Shown: positions 31,905-43,000 of the stretch, one piece after another
Position numbering within the stretch: position 1 is the first letter of the stretch
How the letters are laid out: each line of letters begins with the position of its first letter
Origin: Takakia lepidozioides
Lineage: Eukaryota; Streptophyta; Takakiopsida; Takakiales; Takakiaceae
DNA: 64,000 nt
NCBI GenBank assembly: GCA_030704615.1
Contig: CM060731.1
Span: 25,668,001-25,732,000, forward strand
Direction of reading: 5' to 3'
Made by a program: the position numbers and the translations under genes
Notes under the pieces: generated by a model
What the model saw: only the letters and a program-made list of their open reading frames with translations
Told to the model about the DNA's origin: nothing
Databases searched by the model: none

Positions 31905-32305
31905 TTCCATTCAAGTGGGGGTGCTTAAGGAGTGTATGTCAGCATGCTCCAAAACAACCAATGTGGCTATTCGAGGTGAGTTTGGCATTCCGTCCTTACG
32001 CTCCCGACGAGATGAATTCAAAGGTCAGATGGTGGGGTTAGCTGCAATATATGTCCAACACCAGATATCCTAAGTTAATCAACTCTATATCTTGGAAACA
32101 TCGACTCTATATCTTTAAAACTACATGCTCTAGCTTAGGCTTGGATTTCATGGCTAATGGTTCCATCTTGAGACTTGATAACATGGGTACGTTGAAGGTT
32201 GCAATGACCAAAAGTGCTTCTAATAGAGTCCCACATCAATTCAATCTCAAAGAAGTTCGTCCCTTGACTGGCTGGAGAGCGGTCTTAGACAAGACGAGCA
32301 AAATC
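31905..32305 (+). pseudogene. LINE fragment (region after the reverse transcriptase)
   Basis: The frames TNVAIRGEFGIPSLRSRRDE and then MSNTRYPKLINSISWKHRLY look like the region just after RT in plant and algal LINEs, where a 'RGELG...L..RR' block is common. The reading stops where the second gypsy element begins at 32308. A different part of a LINE lies beyond the element. Confidence 0.45.
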
Positions 32306-32307
32306 TG

Positions 32308-32990
32308 TGTCGTGCGCATACATATCGCTACACAACGACATCGCTGTCCAAAACCACACAACACATGTGCACGCCAACACACTAGTATATCACTAGTCCA
32401 CCACCCTAGTCCAGCCACTAGTCCAACCACTAGGCTATAACTAATCAGTCACTATGCTGCCACTATGCTACCCACTATGGCAGTCACTAGTCCACACAAT
32501 AGATAACGAAAGAAGAAAGAAGAAGACATACAAGCACAAGCTCACAAGCTAAAGCATAAACTCATGCATATATAACCTCATCACTCAAATACAAGTCAAG
32601 CCAAGTGACACCCACGCCATGGGGAATCCACACTACGGCGCCATACTAGGCGCGGTGAGGCTCAACTCGAGAAAGATGAGCCTCCCGCGCTTGCCGTGAA
32701 GATAAACACTCTAGGGCCTAAATCTGCCTTGACCCCTGGATTGACACTTGGGCCAATCCCAAATGTCAATATGTAAAAACTAGCTATTTCCTAGCTAGTT
32801 TCACACTAGTGGTAAAATAACTTGACAGCTGTCGTGCGCATACATATCGCTACACAACTACATCGCTGTCCAAAACCACACAACACTAGTATATCACTAG
32901 TCCACCACTAGTCCAACCACTAGGCTATAACTAGTCAGTCACTAGGCTGCCACTATGCTGCCCACTATGGCAGTCACTAGTCCACACAAT
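32308..32990 (-). repeat. Composite left terminus of the second gypsy element
   Basis: On the plus strand four blocks follow each other: C (32308-32500), B (32502-32607), a short D (to 32668) and A (32669-32827); then a second copy of C (32830-32990, 161 bp, lacking about 30 bp found in the first). On the minus strand D contains TGGCGCCGTAGTG, which looks like a primer-binding site placed after A. A GGGGGG run at 32992-32997 next to the second C copy could be the PPT. So C'+A may be an LTR followed by PBS and leader (D, B) and a second LTR start (C). Confidence 0.6.
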
Positions 32991-33534
32991 CGCCCCCCTA
33001 GCTGGTGCTTAGGTCCCTCTAAGTCCAGGTAGCCACAAGATGTGATAGTGACCATAGCCTCACTAAGTCCTCCACCACTATCCCTACTACAACTCAAACT
33101 TGATAGATCAAGAGGCGGGTGCAAGAGTTGCCCCATCGTTAGTCGCCGTTGCAACCTATGAACTTGAGCTTGGGATCTCATGATTGACTCCTATGAGCTT
33201 GGCCTCCATGTCTTGTTAGCTGCCTCCAGTCATGTCCACTGCCACTATCCAAGCAATGTGGACACAACCAATCTCCGTCAGGAACCTTCTCAGAGGTGGT
33301 GTCAAGCATCCCATATGCCAACCCCTTGAGCATCGATCACACACCAGCATGGTGGCTGCCCCTTTGGCAGACCCACAGAGCATGCACCTCAACCTGCAGG
33401 TACCACTGCCAAGTTTGGGTCAACTCTGCCATCGACATTGGGACATGGCGCACAATTACGCACATGGTCCTTCCAAGTCATGCCATCCTGACCCTCCAAG
33501 ATCAGGACCCCTGAAGGCAACACCTCTCGAACCC

Positions 33535-34480
33535 TCAGAATAACACGCCCTGCAGTAACATCCAGAGTCGTAGGAGCAGTCTGCTGCAAATAAACATAGT
33601 CACAGGGCTAAACCTCCGAACCCCAGGACGATATCCTCCACCACGTATAGTGGCATACCTCAACGTATCACGGTGTTGTGCATTGGCAAGGTTCTCAAAA
33701 GCCATGGGCATGACTTTCTTGAACAACTCTGCACGATGATCACATGCACGTACCCACACGTCCGGATCATCAAGGTTAAGGACTTGAGCAGTGTCCCTAC
33801 GAATGGCTGCAGGCAAATCCGGCTCTCGGCCAAATAGAAGGAAATATGGTGAGAAGGAGGCAAGTGATGCTTGTTTGCTGAACCTGTAGCCCATGGCTAA
33901 CCAAGGAACCTGAAGATCCCAATCTCCTAGGTGTCCCTTCTGCAAGCCATACTTGCTCAAACCCCTCTTCACCGTCTGAACAACTCTCTCTGCTAAGCCA
34001 TCGGCCTCAGGATGATCCCGAGAAGTGGTGCGGTGGTCTATCAAGGCTTTATCACACAAAGCCTGAAACTCCCCCAAGAACTCTCTCCCTTGGTCCGTGA
34101 GTACCTCAGCTGGAGCACCAAATCGGCTAAGCACAGGATCCAAGAATGCATACACAGCCCCCTCACTAGCCTTGTCAGGCAATGGAACCAACTCAATCCA
34201 CTTGGAGAGAAAGTGCTCCACCATCACCAACACTATCTGTGGTGGCGCATAGTCAGTGGCAACGGTCCTACGAAGTCAAGACTCCACCTGTAGCCCAATC
34301 CATGATTGATAAAGGATGCAACTGTGGTGTAGGGGCGTTGAATGAAGCACGCACCCTGTCACACACCATGCACCTAGCCACGAACTTTGCACCTCTGTAT
34401 GCATACCACCACCAATACTACCCCTGCAGTAAACTGTGAGTGCGTCGCACTCCAAAATGCCCCAACTCCTCATGGGCATG
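33535..34480 (-). pseudogene. Integrase of the second gypsy element
   Basis: A 232-codon frame (33535-34233) holds most of the catalytic core: MVEHFLSKWIELVPLPDKAS, VLTDQGREFLGEFQALCDKA and HPEADGLAERVVQTVKRGLS, the last two carrying the second D and the E of the D-D-35-E site. Upstream in another frame are the zinc-binding residues (HEELGHFGVRRT ... CMVCDRVRASF). It is broken between zinc finger and core. Confidence 0.82.
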
Positions 34481-34485
34481 CCGCA

Positions 34486-35148
34486 CTAACCGTGCACGCT
34501 GTGTGGGGGTGAGGCACAATCCTCACCCGACCATCCTCCCACACTCGAAGTAGGTGTATCCCCCCACTTGAACCTCTTGGCTCGTTGCAGGATCCGATCC
34601 CTCTCCCTGGCAGTCACAGTGGCTGCCGTGTCTCCCGTGCGGAGGTAGTCCAACACAGTCGAATCCTCATGTATATCTCTGGCACCACCTGGCTCATCAC
34701 TAGCCTCAGGGTCCTCAGACACTCCGTCTACAGTCATCCCTATTGTAGGTCCAACCTGACCTCCCGATGCCAAGATACACAAAAATACAGATGCGTGCCA
34801 TCCTGGCACCATCTCCTCGTCCGTCTCACCATGCCGCCAAGCTCCAGTGTCATCCTGCTGGCTCATGCATGGATTGCGACTCAATCCATCCGCATCCCGA
34901 TTGACCAAACCCGGTCGATGCAAAACCTGAAAGTCATACTCCTGGAGTATGAGTGCCCACCGTGCAAGCTTTCCCGTAAGCTTGTCTGACTCCATCAACC
35001 ACTTGAGTGGCTGGTGATCTGTGACAAGGGTGAAAAGATTGCCGTATAGATAGCACCTGAAGTGTGCCACGGCCCACACTGCAGCTAAGCACTCTCCCTC
35101 ATATGAGCTTGTACTTAGCCTCTGCAGCGTTGTTCGAGCGGCTAGCAT
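34486..35148 (-). CDS. RNase H segment of the second gypsy element
   Basis: 220 codons: AVWAVAHFRCYLYGNLFTLV, TDHQPLKWLMESDKLTGKLA, then YDFQVLHRPGLVNRDADGLS. These are the standard Ty3/gypsy RNase H blocks, with the TDHQPL acidic residue. The following acidic linker leads to the integrase zinc finger. Confidence 0.85.
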   Translation of the reverse strand: MLAARTTLQRLSTSSYEGECLAAVWAVAHFRCYLYGNLFTLVTDHQPLKWLMESDKLTGKLARWALILQEYDFQVLHRPGLVNRDADGLSRNPCMSQQDDTGAWRHGETDEEMVPGWHASVFLCILASGGQVGPTIGMTVDGVSEDPEASDEPGGARDIHEDSTVLDYLRTGDTAATVTARERDRILQRAKRFKWGDTPTSSVGGWSGEDCASPPHSVHG

Positions 35149-35174
35149 AAGCCACTACGAACTCTCTTCCCTCA

Positions 35175-36160
35175 TCATCCACCTGTGTGAGCACCGCTCC
35201 AAGCCCAGCATGCTCCAATCCGTATGCAGCTGAAGGGACGCCCCCTGATAGGTCGTCTCAGGATAGGCGCCGAGGTCAACCTCGCCTTGAGCTCTTGAAA
35301 AGCTCGTTCCTGCTCATCTCCCCACTGCCACTCCTGGTCCACCTTGGTCAGCTTGGTTAGAGCCTTTGCAATGGTATTAAATCCCTTGACAAACCGTCTA
35401 TAATAGTTTGCCAACCCCATGAAAGCTCGAACTCGGCTCACATCCGTGGGGCATGGAATTTGTGCAATGGCCTCTACCTTAGTCTGCTGTACCCCCAATC
35501 CTCCAGGATATATCATGTGACCCAGATACTCAATCTGGTTGTGGAAAAACTTGCACTTCCCCGGATGCAACTTCAATCCGTGCACTCTCAAGCGCTCCAA
35601 TACAACTGAAGGTGTCTCTCATGCTCCTCCATTTAACACTAAAGATGATGATGTCATCTATGTAGCACCGAGCAAAGTCCACCCCTGCTAGAATCATATC
35701 CATGACTCTCTGAAACTCTGCAGGAGCATTCTTAAGCCCAATGGTAAGAACCGCCACTGATATAGGCAATCATTGCCGTGCTCATTGATCCCCCAGAATG
35801 TCGTCTTCTGCTTGTCCGCCTCCTTGATTGGCAACTGGTGATATCCGGATCGTAAATCCAAGGCCTTAGCATGCCCGATGGCATCAAAGATCTCCTTTGG
35901 TGTTGGCATGGCATACTTATCGGACTTGGTCTGACGATTTACAGGCCGGTAATCACCGCACAATACGTCTCTCCGTCCAATTGCCATAGACATCTTTCTT
36001 GGCTGGCATCACTGTGGCTGAAGCATACTCTCCACCAGAGAGCTTCACCAAACCTGCCTCCCAAAGATCTTGAGTCCTCATCTGAATCAAAGACCTCTCC
36101 ATGTCACTGTTTGTATCTATAGGGTCTCCGAAAGATTGGCGTGTCAGTGGCCAACTCAAT
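35175..36160 (-). pseudogene. Reverse transcriptase of the second gypsy element
   Basis: Blocks in several frames: GGEYASATVMPAKKDVYGNW, CGDYRPVNRQTKSDKYAMPT, AKALDLRSGYHQLPIKEADK, NAPAEFQRVMDMILAG and the catalytic CYIDDIIIFS. Then KCKFFHNQIEYLGHMI and VRAFMGLANYYRRFVKGFN (35175-35600 frame). Three or more shifts break it. Confidence 0.85.
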
Positions 36161-36579
36161 ACGGATCTCTTGACCCTTCAGTGCTCCAAGTCCTTCAAAC
36201 TGAAGGCAAAGCAATTCTTGTAAGCCCTCAGGAACCGCCGTATACGTCGTCTCTCTCCTCCGGTGACAATGGGTCCAATGTCAGGCTCCCAATTGTCCTC
36301 CGTAACTGCAAACTTAAGTCCAGTGGTCTTAGAGGTAGAGGACGCGTCCAGTGGTTGCTATGTTGCAACGTCTTGAGCAGTACTCGCTGCCTGCTCAGTC
36401 AATGACAAGGCCTCATCCTGCCCCATCATCTCATCCTTGAGGACCTCCTCAACCCGAGAAGAATCCCCAACCTCATTCATCCATCACAGCCGCCTTGGCT
36501 GCCAACTCCCTCTGAACCTCGAGCACCTCCCACGTGTGCCATGGAGCATGCACCCGTGGTCCTCACATGCTTGCCCCCC

Positions 36580-37660
36580 ATCACTGCCTGTATGTCTCGG
36601 TAGGCAGAGAGACCATCGAGGGAAGTGTACTCCGCACTCTGCGTTGCTCAGCCAGAGCCAAGCTGATAATCCAGGTCAAGCAATTGAGATCCATTGCTTG
36701 CCCCAACACTTGACGACGTGATGCATCAGAAAGAGACGACACCGCCGTGGTTACCGTGGTAAACCCCATTGCACGCTCACGCTCGTCAGCATTAGGCTTC
36801 CACTAACTGCTGCAACTGAGCATCCCACAGGAGGCAGGTCCACTATCCCGGAAATCATGCGATCCTGGGAAGCTAGCAGTGTAGGTAATGCTGCTCATGG
36901 TTGATTCACTTGTTGACCACTGCCAAAGGCGAACGGTCATAGTGTCTCACACGCTGAGACTGCCTCCCTGTGCCCGAATGCTTCCACTGTGAGATGTGCT
37001 AGCCGCTGCACCCCATCAAATGCACGCTTGAGCAGTGCGATGGCACATCAAGTTAGTCCACCATAACCGTGGACGATGAGCCCGTGACCCCACTGTAGCT
37101 GCATCTAGCAACACTGCTGACCCGCCATGACCGGACTTGATGCACACTGGCCATCACCCTGGCCCGAGAAATCGCCCATCAGTGGCACATTCTCCAAGAT
37201 GTATGCTGGAGATACAGCTTGATGACGCTGCAAGTGGCGCAAAACCGCACCATATCCCAAAACAGACCCGACTCGAGTCTCGCAATCCATTGCCATGCCC
37301 GGCTGATGAATGCCCTTGGCAGGGCCACCTGCCACTACCAGATCAATGGAACAACTCGCTCCAAATCCTGCGCCCCCAGCAACGAAATGTCTGCTGGCAG
37401 GCTGCTGATATCCACGAATTGCAGACACCGACAACAACTGAGGGTACCGCTTGCACCAACTGAGCAACATGTGACGTGACCAGTAAGTGAAACACGTCGG
37501 CAGTCTCATCCCTCTCCACATACAGGTAACGCCGACACTCGTACATCTGCTTGTAACACAGCAGCCAATCTGGTGCTGATCCCACCAAACAAGTCCAGAA
37601 GACCAAATGCCTTCATCCCGGATACTGCCAACAATAGGCTTGGGGTTCCAATGGAGACAA
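36580..37660 (-). pseudogene. C5-cytosine DNA methyltransferase domain inside the second gypsy element (frameshifted)
   Basis: Minus-strand motifs, in the right order and spacing over about 950 bp: motif I FGLLDLFGGIST (37572-37610); motif II-like RRYLYVERDETA (about 37515-37550); catalytic motif IV WPCQGHS (37307-37327); motif VI AYILENVP (37183-37206); motif VIII AHRPRLWWTN (37052-37081); motif IX/X ADERERAMGF (36761-36790) and LGQAMDLNCLTW (36672-36707). Together these define an enzyme that methylates cytosine C5 in DNA using S-adenosylmethionine. At least five one-base shifts separate the blocks, so this copy is probably inactive as assembled, although the catalytic PC is intact in its own frame. 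The layout recalls DNMT3-type captures in algal retrotransposons. Confidence 0.85.
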
Positions 37661-37699
37661 TTGAGGTGGTCCTGGGGCAATCCCCGCACTCTCCTCCTC

Positions 37700-39000
37700 T
37701 CTTGATATTACAAAAGCCTCCACCCAGGATGTTGCCACTCGTTGATCAGCATCACGCTGCAAATCTTGCTAGTGCCCACAATGGAGGTCTGAGCAACCAT
37801 GGTAGGAATCCGCCATACCATACATGTCATCCTGCTCTCCCGGATGGTGGCACATCCTCTGAAGAGCGTTGCCCTCAAGCAACTCTCTAGGCCAACTAAC
37901 TGCCGCGTGTGAATGCTGCTAGTGTCGGGACATCTTGCCTCGTTAGGCAACCGCAACTCCTCCTATTGAACGTCATAGGGAGCACACACGACGACCTCCC
38001 TGACTGCCATGCAGGCCTATGGGAAGCTGACCCTCCTCCCAAAAATCAGGGTGAAGCCCATGGGGTACAACACTGCCCCACCAACCAGGACATCGTATGA
38101 GACCGCGTCTATCACAATGGCCTTGGCTCACATCACTGAGCATCTGTAGGGTGGATCCGGCCGTAGTCTGATAACCCACTCACGCAGTGTCATGCCCCGG
38201 AGCCTGCTCAGATCCACCAGAGACGTATGTATTTGGAAAGGACAAGGCTTCCATATCCGCTCCGTGACGCCCAAGCCTGCAATAGCAGCTCTGCCCAGCA
38301 TCAATGGATGAGCTCCCGAGACCAAACAAGACCCGCAGTGGTCGGTACTATGCCTGCGGTCCCACTCAAACAGAAAATGCCATCCTGGTTGTCTAACATG
38401 ACAAGCCAGGTGTCACCATGGCGCGCTCAATGGCTGGCTAGCTGGCAGCTCCATCAACCTGGCAGTGCAGCTTGCCATGCGCCGCCGTGGCAGTCTTGAC
38501 CCTCAAATCCGAGGATCCTCGGGCACTACACCTCCCACTATCGCGCAGACGATGGAAGTAACCTCCCCACTCTCACAGAGTGTAGCTGCCAGCCTGAACA
38601 CTCAGCTGGTCTTACCCCGGCGTCGCAATCATGGTAGCCGAGAATAATGGAGCCTGACACACAGATGTGGCCGCTCCCAGCAGCACACTAGCTGCCTAGT
38701 GTTGGCAACACTACGTATGGTGCTACCGTGTAGCTCTCCCAATGGAATAGTAACCTCCGCCTCGGTAACAGTCGGGCGAAAACTAGGTGCCATGGATGGC
38801 GTCGACACTGTCTCCGCCAATGTGAAGACTGAGGAAGCCTAGCCTGACGACTTGCCTACCCACGTTGTGCATCCAACTCCACACCTCTACACCCGTGCTC
38901 AGGAACTCGTGCTGCTCCTCGAGTCACGGCTGCAGTAGAATGACCTGCACTAGTGGTAGTGCTGCTCCGCACATGAATCCCATGCCTACCATATCTCCTC
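37700..39000 (-). pseudogene. Protease-linker region of the second gypsy element
   Basis: Frames give LVSGAHPLMLGRAAIAGLGV and then SYDVLVGGAVLYPMGF (about 38040-38110), where a gypsy aspartic protease and its C-terminal tail would lie; the D-T-G-like active site itself is not clearly visible to me. It lies directly upstream of the methyltransferase. Confidence 0.4.
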
Positions 39001-39076
39001 CCTCAGGAACAGGAGGTGGACCTCGGCCTTGGAGCCGGTACCACCTGAGTTGTAGCCATGGCAGCGAGCCTCTGCT

Positions 39077-40478
39077 CTAGCTGCTGAAGCCGGTTGGCCA
39101 TGCCTGGTCACCACCCTGACCCCGCGTCCTTGGCCATGTTGAGCTTGTTCTTGGCCTGCACCTCGTGCCTGGCCACCTCGTCCTCTCGGGCTGCTCCACC
39201 TCGCCCCGGCCACCATTGTTCCCTTGGAACTGGCCTAGGCGCAACTCAGGATGCAAACCATAACACTGGGTCTCTCCATGCCCGTGTTTGCCACAATGCC
39301 CGCACTGCAACTGTGCAGGCTCTGCATATGCTAGCCCTTTGCCTCCCCTTGGGCATCCTTCTGGACATAGGATCCTCCACATGTCCAACACACCACATCT
39401 GCCCGTTGTTGGCCTGCAATGAGGGAGAGGACCCTGCATCTGAGGTCCTCTCTGTCCTTCCTTTGGCTTCACCTGGACCCCTTGTTGCCTTGAGCATGTT
39501 GAGGAGTGGTTAGCTAGGAGCACCACCACCCCGTGGTGTCTCCTTAGCAAATCCCACCATGACCACTCGTTCCTCCACCATGTTGAGCTCTATCCGCTCT
39601 GCCAGCAAAAACACATTTGCTAAGGTGGGTTAGGCCGCTTCTAGAAGAGTTGCATCCTGCACCCTTCTCCTCAGCTCTTTGTCCAATATCCCATACCAGA
39701 ATTGGACTGCCTGAGCTTCCGTAACCCCTTGGGTTACATTTATCAAGCGCCTCATGCGAGTGAAAACCTCCCTCAAGCTCTCAGTCGGCTTCCGTTGGAA
39801 CTCTTGCAAGCTCCGCAACTTCTCTGTCCCCACCCCTTGGTAGTTCCCTCTTAACTCTTTGAAGAACTCCACAACAGGGTTGAAGGCAGGCACCGCCACT
39901 GGTGCTGGTGTAGCAGTAGCTTGGGTGGATGTTGTAGCTATGGTATCACCAGTCCCACTGCTGCTTGCTGAAGCTGCCGGTCTAGCCACTGCCCTTGTGG
40001 CTCTAGTGCCCCTAGTGATGGAGACATAGTCGGGTGACCAGTACATCCTCCACTCCTCGATCTCAACCTCATGACCCCACCTGAACTCATGGTAATCATC
40101 CATAGGCGGCCCCTCAAGGTGCTGAAACAGCCCCTTCCATGCCATGAAAGGCGTAAATAGTTGTGGATTGCGCATTTGCTGCAAATCACACCAACTATCA
40201 AACTCTTGGATAAAATCATCCAACTCAATGGTGCCCACCGTCCCAGAGTACCTTCGTGGCCCCTTGGTAGCTCCATACATCTCTTCCATTGTGTCCCACA
40301 ACAATGGCAAGGAAACAACTTGCATCGCCGGTGTGAGTCTTCCTGATTCACAATCTGAATCAAAACCTTCCGTAGAAGACACAGGAGGTGAAGGTGGCCT
40401 AAACCGCACACCTCGTCTCGTGTACCCACTAGTATCGCTAGTGCTCGAACCGGCACTCTCCCCAGCAACTAGTGGCAC
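39077..40478 (-). pseudogene. gag of the second gypsy element
   Basis: A 282-codon frame (39630-40478) starts with a Ser/Pro/Arg-rich N-terminal part, then a capsid-like domain ending FFKELRGNYQGVGTEKLRSL, QEFQRKPTESLREVFTRMRR and VQFWYGILDKELRRRVQDAT, typical of retrotransposon gag. A second frame at 39077-39550 has a CCHC knuckle, CGHCGKHGHGETQC. One shift lies between them. Confidence 0.82.
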
Positions 40479-40559
40479 CTCCGTGTTGACAAACTGTCAC
40501 TCAACCGGTCATGAACATGTCTATAACCCCCTCAAAACCCTTGGGTAACTCCGTGATGA

Positions 40560-41095
40560 CACTCACAATATGCACCTCCCCCACGTGACACTATAAGGCT
40601 CTAGTACTAATTCTAATAGTGACACGGGTGGGCACCTGTTGCAGTTTAAGGGTCATATCCCAGTGGCTCAGGGCACCTGCACCTGCATCCACCGCAAGAA
40701 CTCCTATGGTTGGCTGGTCGTCAACCCAGTCTCACCATAGAAGAAACACTGGTGGTCTTGCTGGTCATCACTCCAGCCTCACCACCGACAGCATACTCTA
40801 GGATTGGCTGGTGATCAAATCCGGCCTAATCCCTATGAAAGCAAGCGCCCACACAAAACCAACATGGCGCACAGTCAAGCATGCAGGTGTGGGGGGGGGG
40901 ATTCCAAACACAAGAAATCAGAACGACAACTCCCCCACACTAAAAACAACTCCACGGTGTTGAACCTGCAAGGACACCCCAGCCCAAACCCGGACTGACT
41001 CTTGCCTCCACCTACGGAAAGGTCTTGGCCTAATGAGAGGGTGGAAAACTACGAGGAAGAGAAGCTAAAGCAATGCCTAACCCCAGCATGCTCTC
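40560..41095. other. 5' leader of the second gypsy element
   Basis: Between the gag start and the satellite at 41.1 kb no convincing ORF is seen. The sequence contains loosely repeated 'ggctggtcgtcaa / ctggtggtcttgctggtcatca / ggctggtgatcaaa' words. It is probably the untranslated leader. Confidence 0.4.
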
Positions 41096-41127
41096 ATCCC
41101 GTCCAACAGTTGGAATCTGTCGCCAGT

Positions 41128-41412
41128 CAGTCCGCTTGTCAGTCGCCAGTCTGCTGGTGAGTCCACTCGCCAGTCTATCGGACTGAGTCAGTCCGCTTGC
41201 CAATCGCCAGTCTGCTCGTCAATCACCGATCTGCTGGTGAGTCCACTCGCCAGTCTACCGGACTGAGTCAGTCCGCTCGCCAATCGCCAGTCTGCTGGTG
41301 AGTCCACTCGCCGGTCTACCAGACTGAGTCAGTCCGCTTGCCAATCGCCAGTCTGCTCATCAATCACCTGTCTGCTGGTGAGTCCACTCGCCAGTCTACC
41401 GGACTAAGTCAG
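41128..41412. repeat. Satellite with alternating 61/80-bp units
   Basis: 'CAGTCCGCTTGCCAATCGCC' starts recur at 41128, 41189, 41269, 41330 and 41410, that is at spacings 61, 80, 61 and 80 bp. The 80-bp form has an extra 'tgctcgtcaatcaccga' insertion. The true period is therefore 141 bp, two copies. It lies in the leader of the second gypsy element. Confidence 0.88.
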
Positions 41413-41819
41413 TCCACTGCAGAGCTGCAGAGAACAAGAAAGCAAGTGGAAGGAGTAGGGCTGCCCACAACCTCTTCTTCATCAGTCGACTCAGTCTCAG
41501 GAGAAGCTGGAATGGCTTCATCACCAGCCCCCTTACATCTGGGGATCCAGTCCAAAGGTAAGGGAAAAGCCTCTCCAAACACGTCACTAAACTCAATGGC
41601 AAACAACCAAGCCCTGCTGGCTCCTAGCCCTTGTGAGCACTCATTCAAGCACTCTCCTTGGCCATAGCATCTGTCTTAGAGCCTATTCCAGCCCCCTACA
41701 CCTGCCACTTCAAGAGCCATGCTCTACCTAGGCTTGGGGTTGAAACCCCAACTCACATATGCCCTACAAGTGGTCTTCTTTCACCCAAGTGGGAACCAGC
41801 CCTAGCCCTTCCATTCTAG

Positions 41820-42060
41820 CTCTCTAAAGCTTGAAAACAAAAGCCTCAATGGGCTGAAGGCATGCTCCACACATGCCCCACTCTCACCATGAGAGAATCA
41901 GCTCTTTTGCTTCATTTCTTGCACCCACAAACCTGAAAATACAAGCTTCAGCAGGCTGAAAGCATGCTCCACACATGCTCTACAGGGCAACCAGCCCCTT
42001 CCTTCCTTTCTTGCACTCCCAAACCTGAAAGTACAAGCCTTCAACAGGCTGAAAGCAAGG
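41820..42060. repeat. Degenerate roughly 90-105-bp tandem repeat
   Basis: Three copies of a 'cctgaaaatacaagcttcagcaggctgaaagcatgctccacacatgc' type segment begin at about 41828, 41933 and 42022. They lie between the satellite and the right terminus. Confidence 0.6.
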
Positions 42061-42063
42061 GTG

Positions 42064-42332
42064 CACTTGGCTCGACTTGTATTTGAGTGATGAGGTTATA
42101 TATGCATGAGTTTATGCTTCAGCTTGTGAGCTTGTGCTTGTATGTCTTCTTCTTTCTTCTTTCGTTATCACTTGAGAAAGATGAGCCTCCCGCGCTTGCC
42201 GTGAAGATAACCACTCTAGGGCCTAAATCTGCCTTGACCCCTGGATTGACACTTGGGCCAATCCCAAATGTCAATATGTAAAAACTAGCTATTTCCTAGC
42301 TAGTTTCACACTAGTGGTAAAATAACTTGACA
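42064..42332 (-). repeat. Right terminus of the second gypsy element
   Basis: Block A (42174-42332) matches 32669-32827 with one mismatch noticed. Block B (42064-42169, 106 bp) is the reverse complement of 32502-32607 with about two mismatches. So A is a direct repeat of the left end, while B next to it is inverted. Blocks C and D (the putative PBS) are missing here. Confidence 0.75.
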
Positions 42333-43000
42333 TCTGAAACATGGGAAACGTCGGATAAACTGGGTGGAGATGTCAATGGTTATAAATGGGCAGGTAAGAT
42401 GTGTACTCTCAAGGCAGAAAAAAAGGGGTTGGATTCTTTGTCCGTGATTTCTTGTTTGACAATTGTGAAATTATCAACAAGGGTTTGAGGTACGAGCATA
42501 GTATCTGGCTAAAACTGAATCTGAAGGGCGGCATGAGTACGAAGGACCTCTTTGTGGGTTATGTTTACATGCCCACGGAGGGGACCCTTAGTGCTGACGC
42601 AGACAAAGCCTTCGAAGATGTAAAACTGGACTGTGCTTCGTTCCTTGCCAAAGGTCAGGTGGTGCTGTTGGACTTCAATGCCCGGGTGGGCAAAGGGCTC
42701 CATCAGGACGATATCATTGGGCCTTTTGGTGAGGACGAGCTGAATTCTAATGGCAGACGGTTAATGAACTGTCTGGAAGAGCTTCAGCTTTTGACCTTGA
42801 ATAACAGGACAAGAGGTGACCAAGTGCAGTGGACTCGTGAGAAATCCCAAACTGGGAAACGTTCCATTGTGGACTATATCATAATGGACAGAAATTTGTT
42901 CCCCCAGTGTGCCAATGTGTTAATCGACAGAACTGATATTGGTACCTCTGACCACTTCTTGGTTTGGTGTTCAAAAGGTGTTTTCCCAACACCAGAGTAG
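42333..43000 (+). pseudogene. LINE endonuclease fragment
   Basis: The frame open from the element edge reads SETWETSDKLGGDVNGYKWA, later FFVRDFLFDNCEIINKGLRY, VVLLDFNARVGKG and DRTDIGTSDHFLVWC. The DFNA and SDH boxes are catalytic motifs of apurinic-type endonuclease domains that nick target DNA for LINEs. The N-terminal strand is missing because the gypsy element abuts it. Confidence 0.72.

Larger units (their letters stand above)
32308..42332 (-). mobile_element. Ty3/gypsy-like LTR retrotransposon carrying a cytosine methyltransferase
   Basis: On the minus strand the order is gag (40.5-39.1 kb), protease-like region, cytosine methyltransferase (37.7-36.6), reverse transcriptase (36.2-35.2), RNase H (35.1-34.5) and integrase (34.5-33.5). 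A 159-bp end sequence occurs at both ends (32669-32827 and 42174-42332) with one mismatch seen. The termini are rearranged, so exact ends are uncertain; 4 bp of matching flank (TCTG at 32304-32307 and 42333-42336) may be a target duplication or chance. Most ORFs are broken by shifts. It is inserted among LINE remnants. Confidence 0.82.

Noticed and set aside
37105..37689. Reading the 194-codon frame as one complete methyltransferase with a mutated active site (GGPAKG)
   Set aside because: The neighbouring frame reads WPCQGHS over the same bases, so the apparent catalytic change is a frame artefact, not a substitution.
32304..42336. TCTG as a proven target-site duplication of the second gypsy element
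   Set aside because: Only 4 bp long, and the element ends are rearranged; the chance of a random match is too high to accept it.
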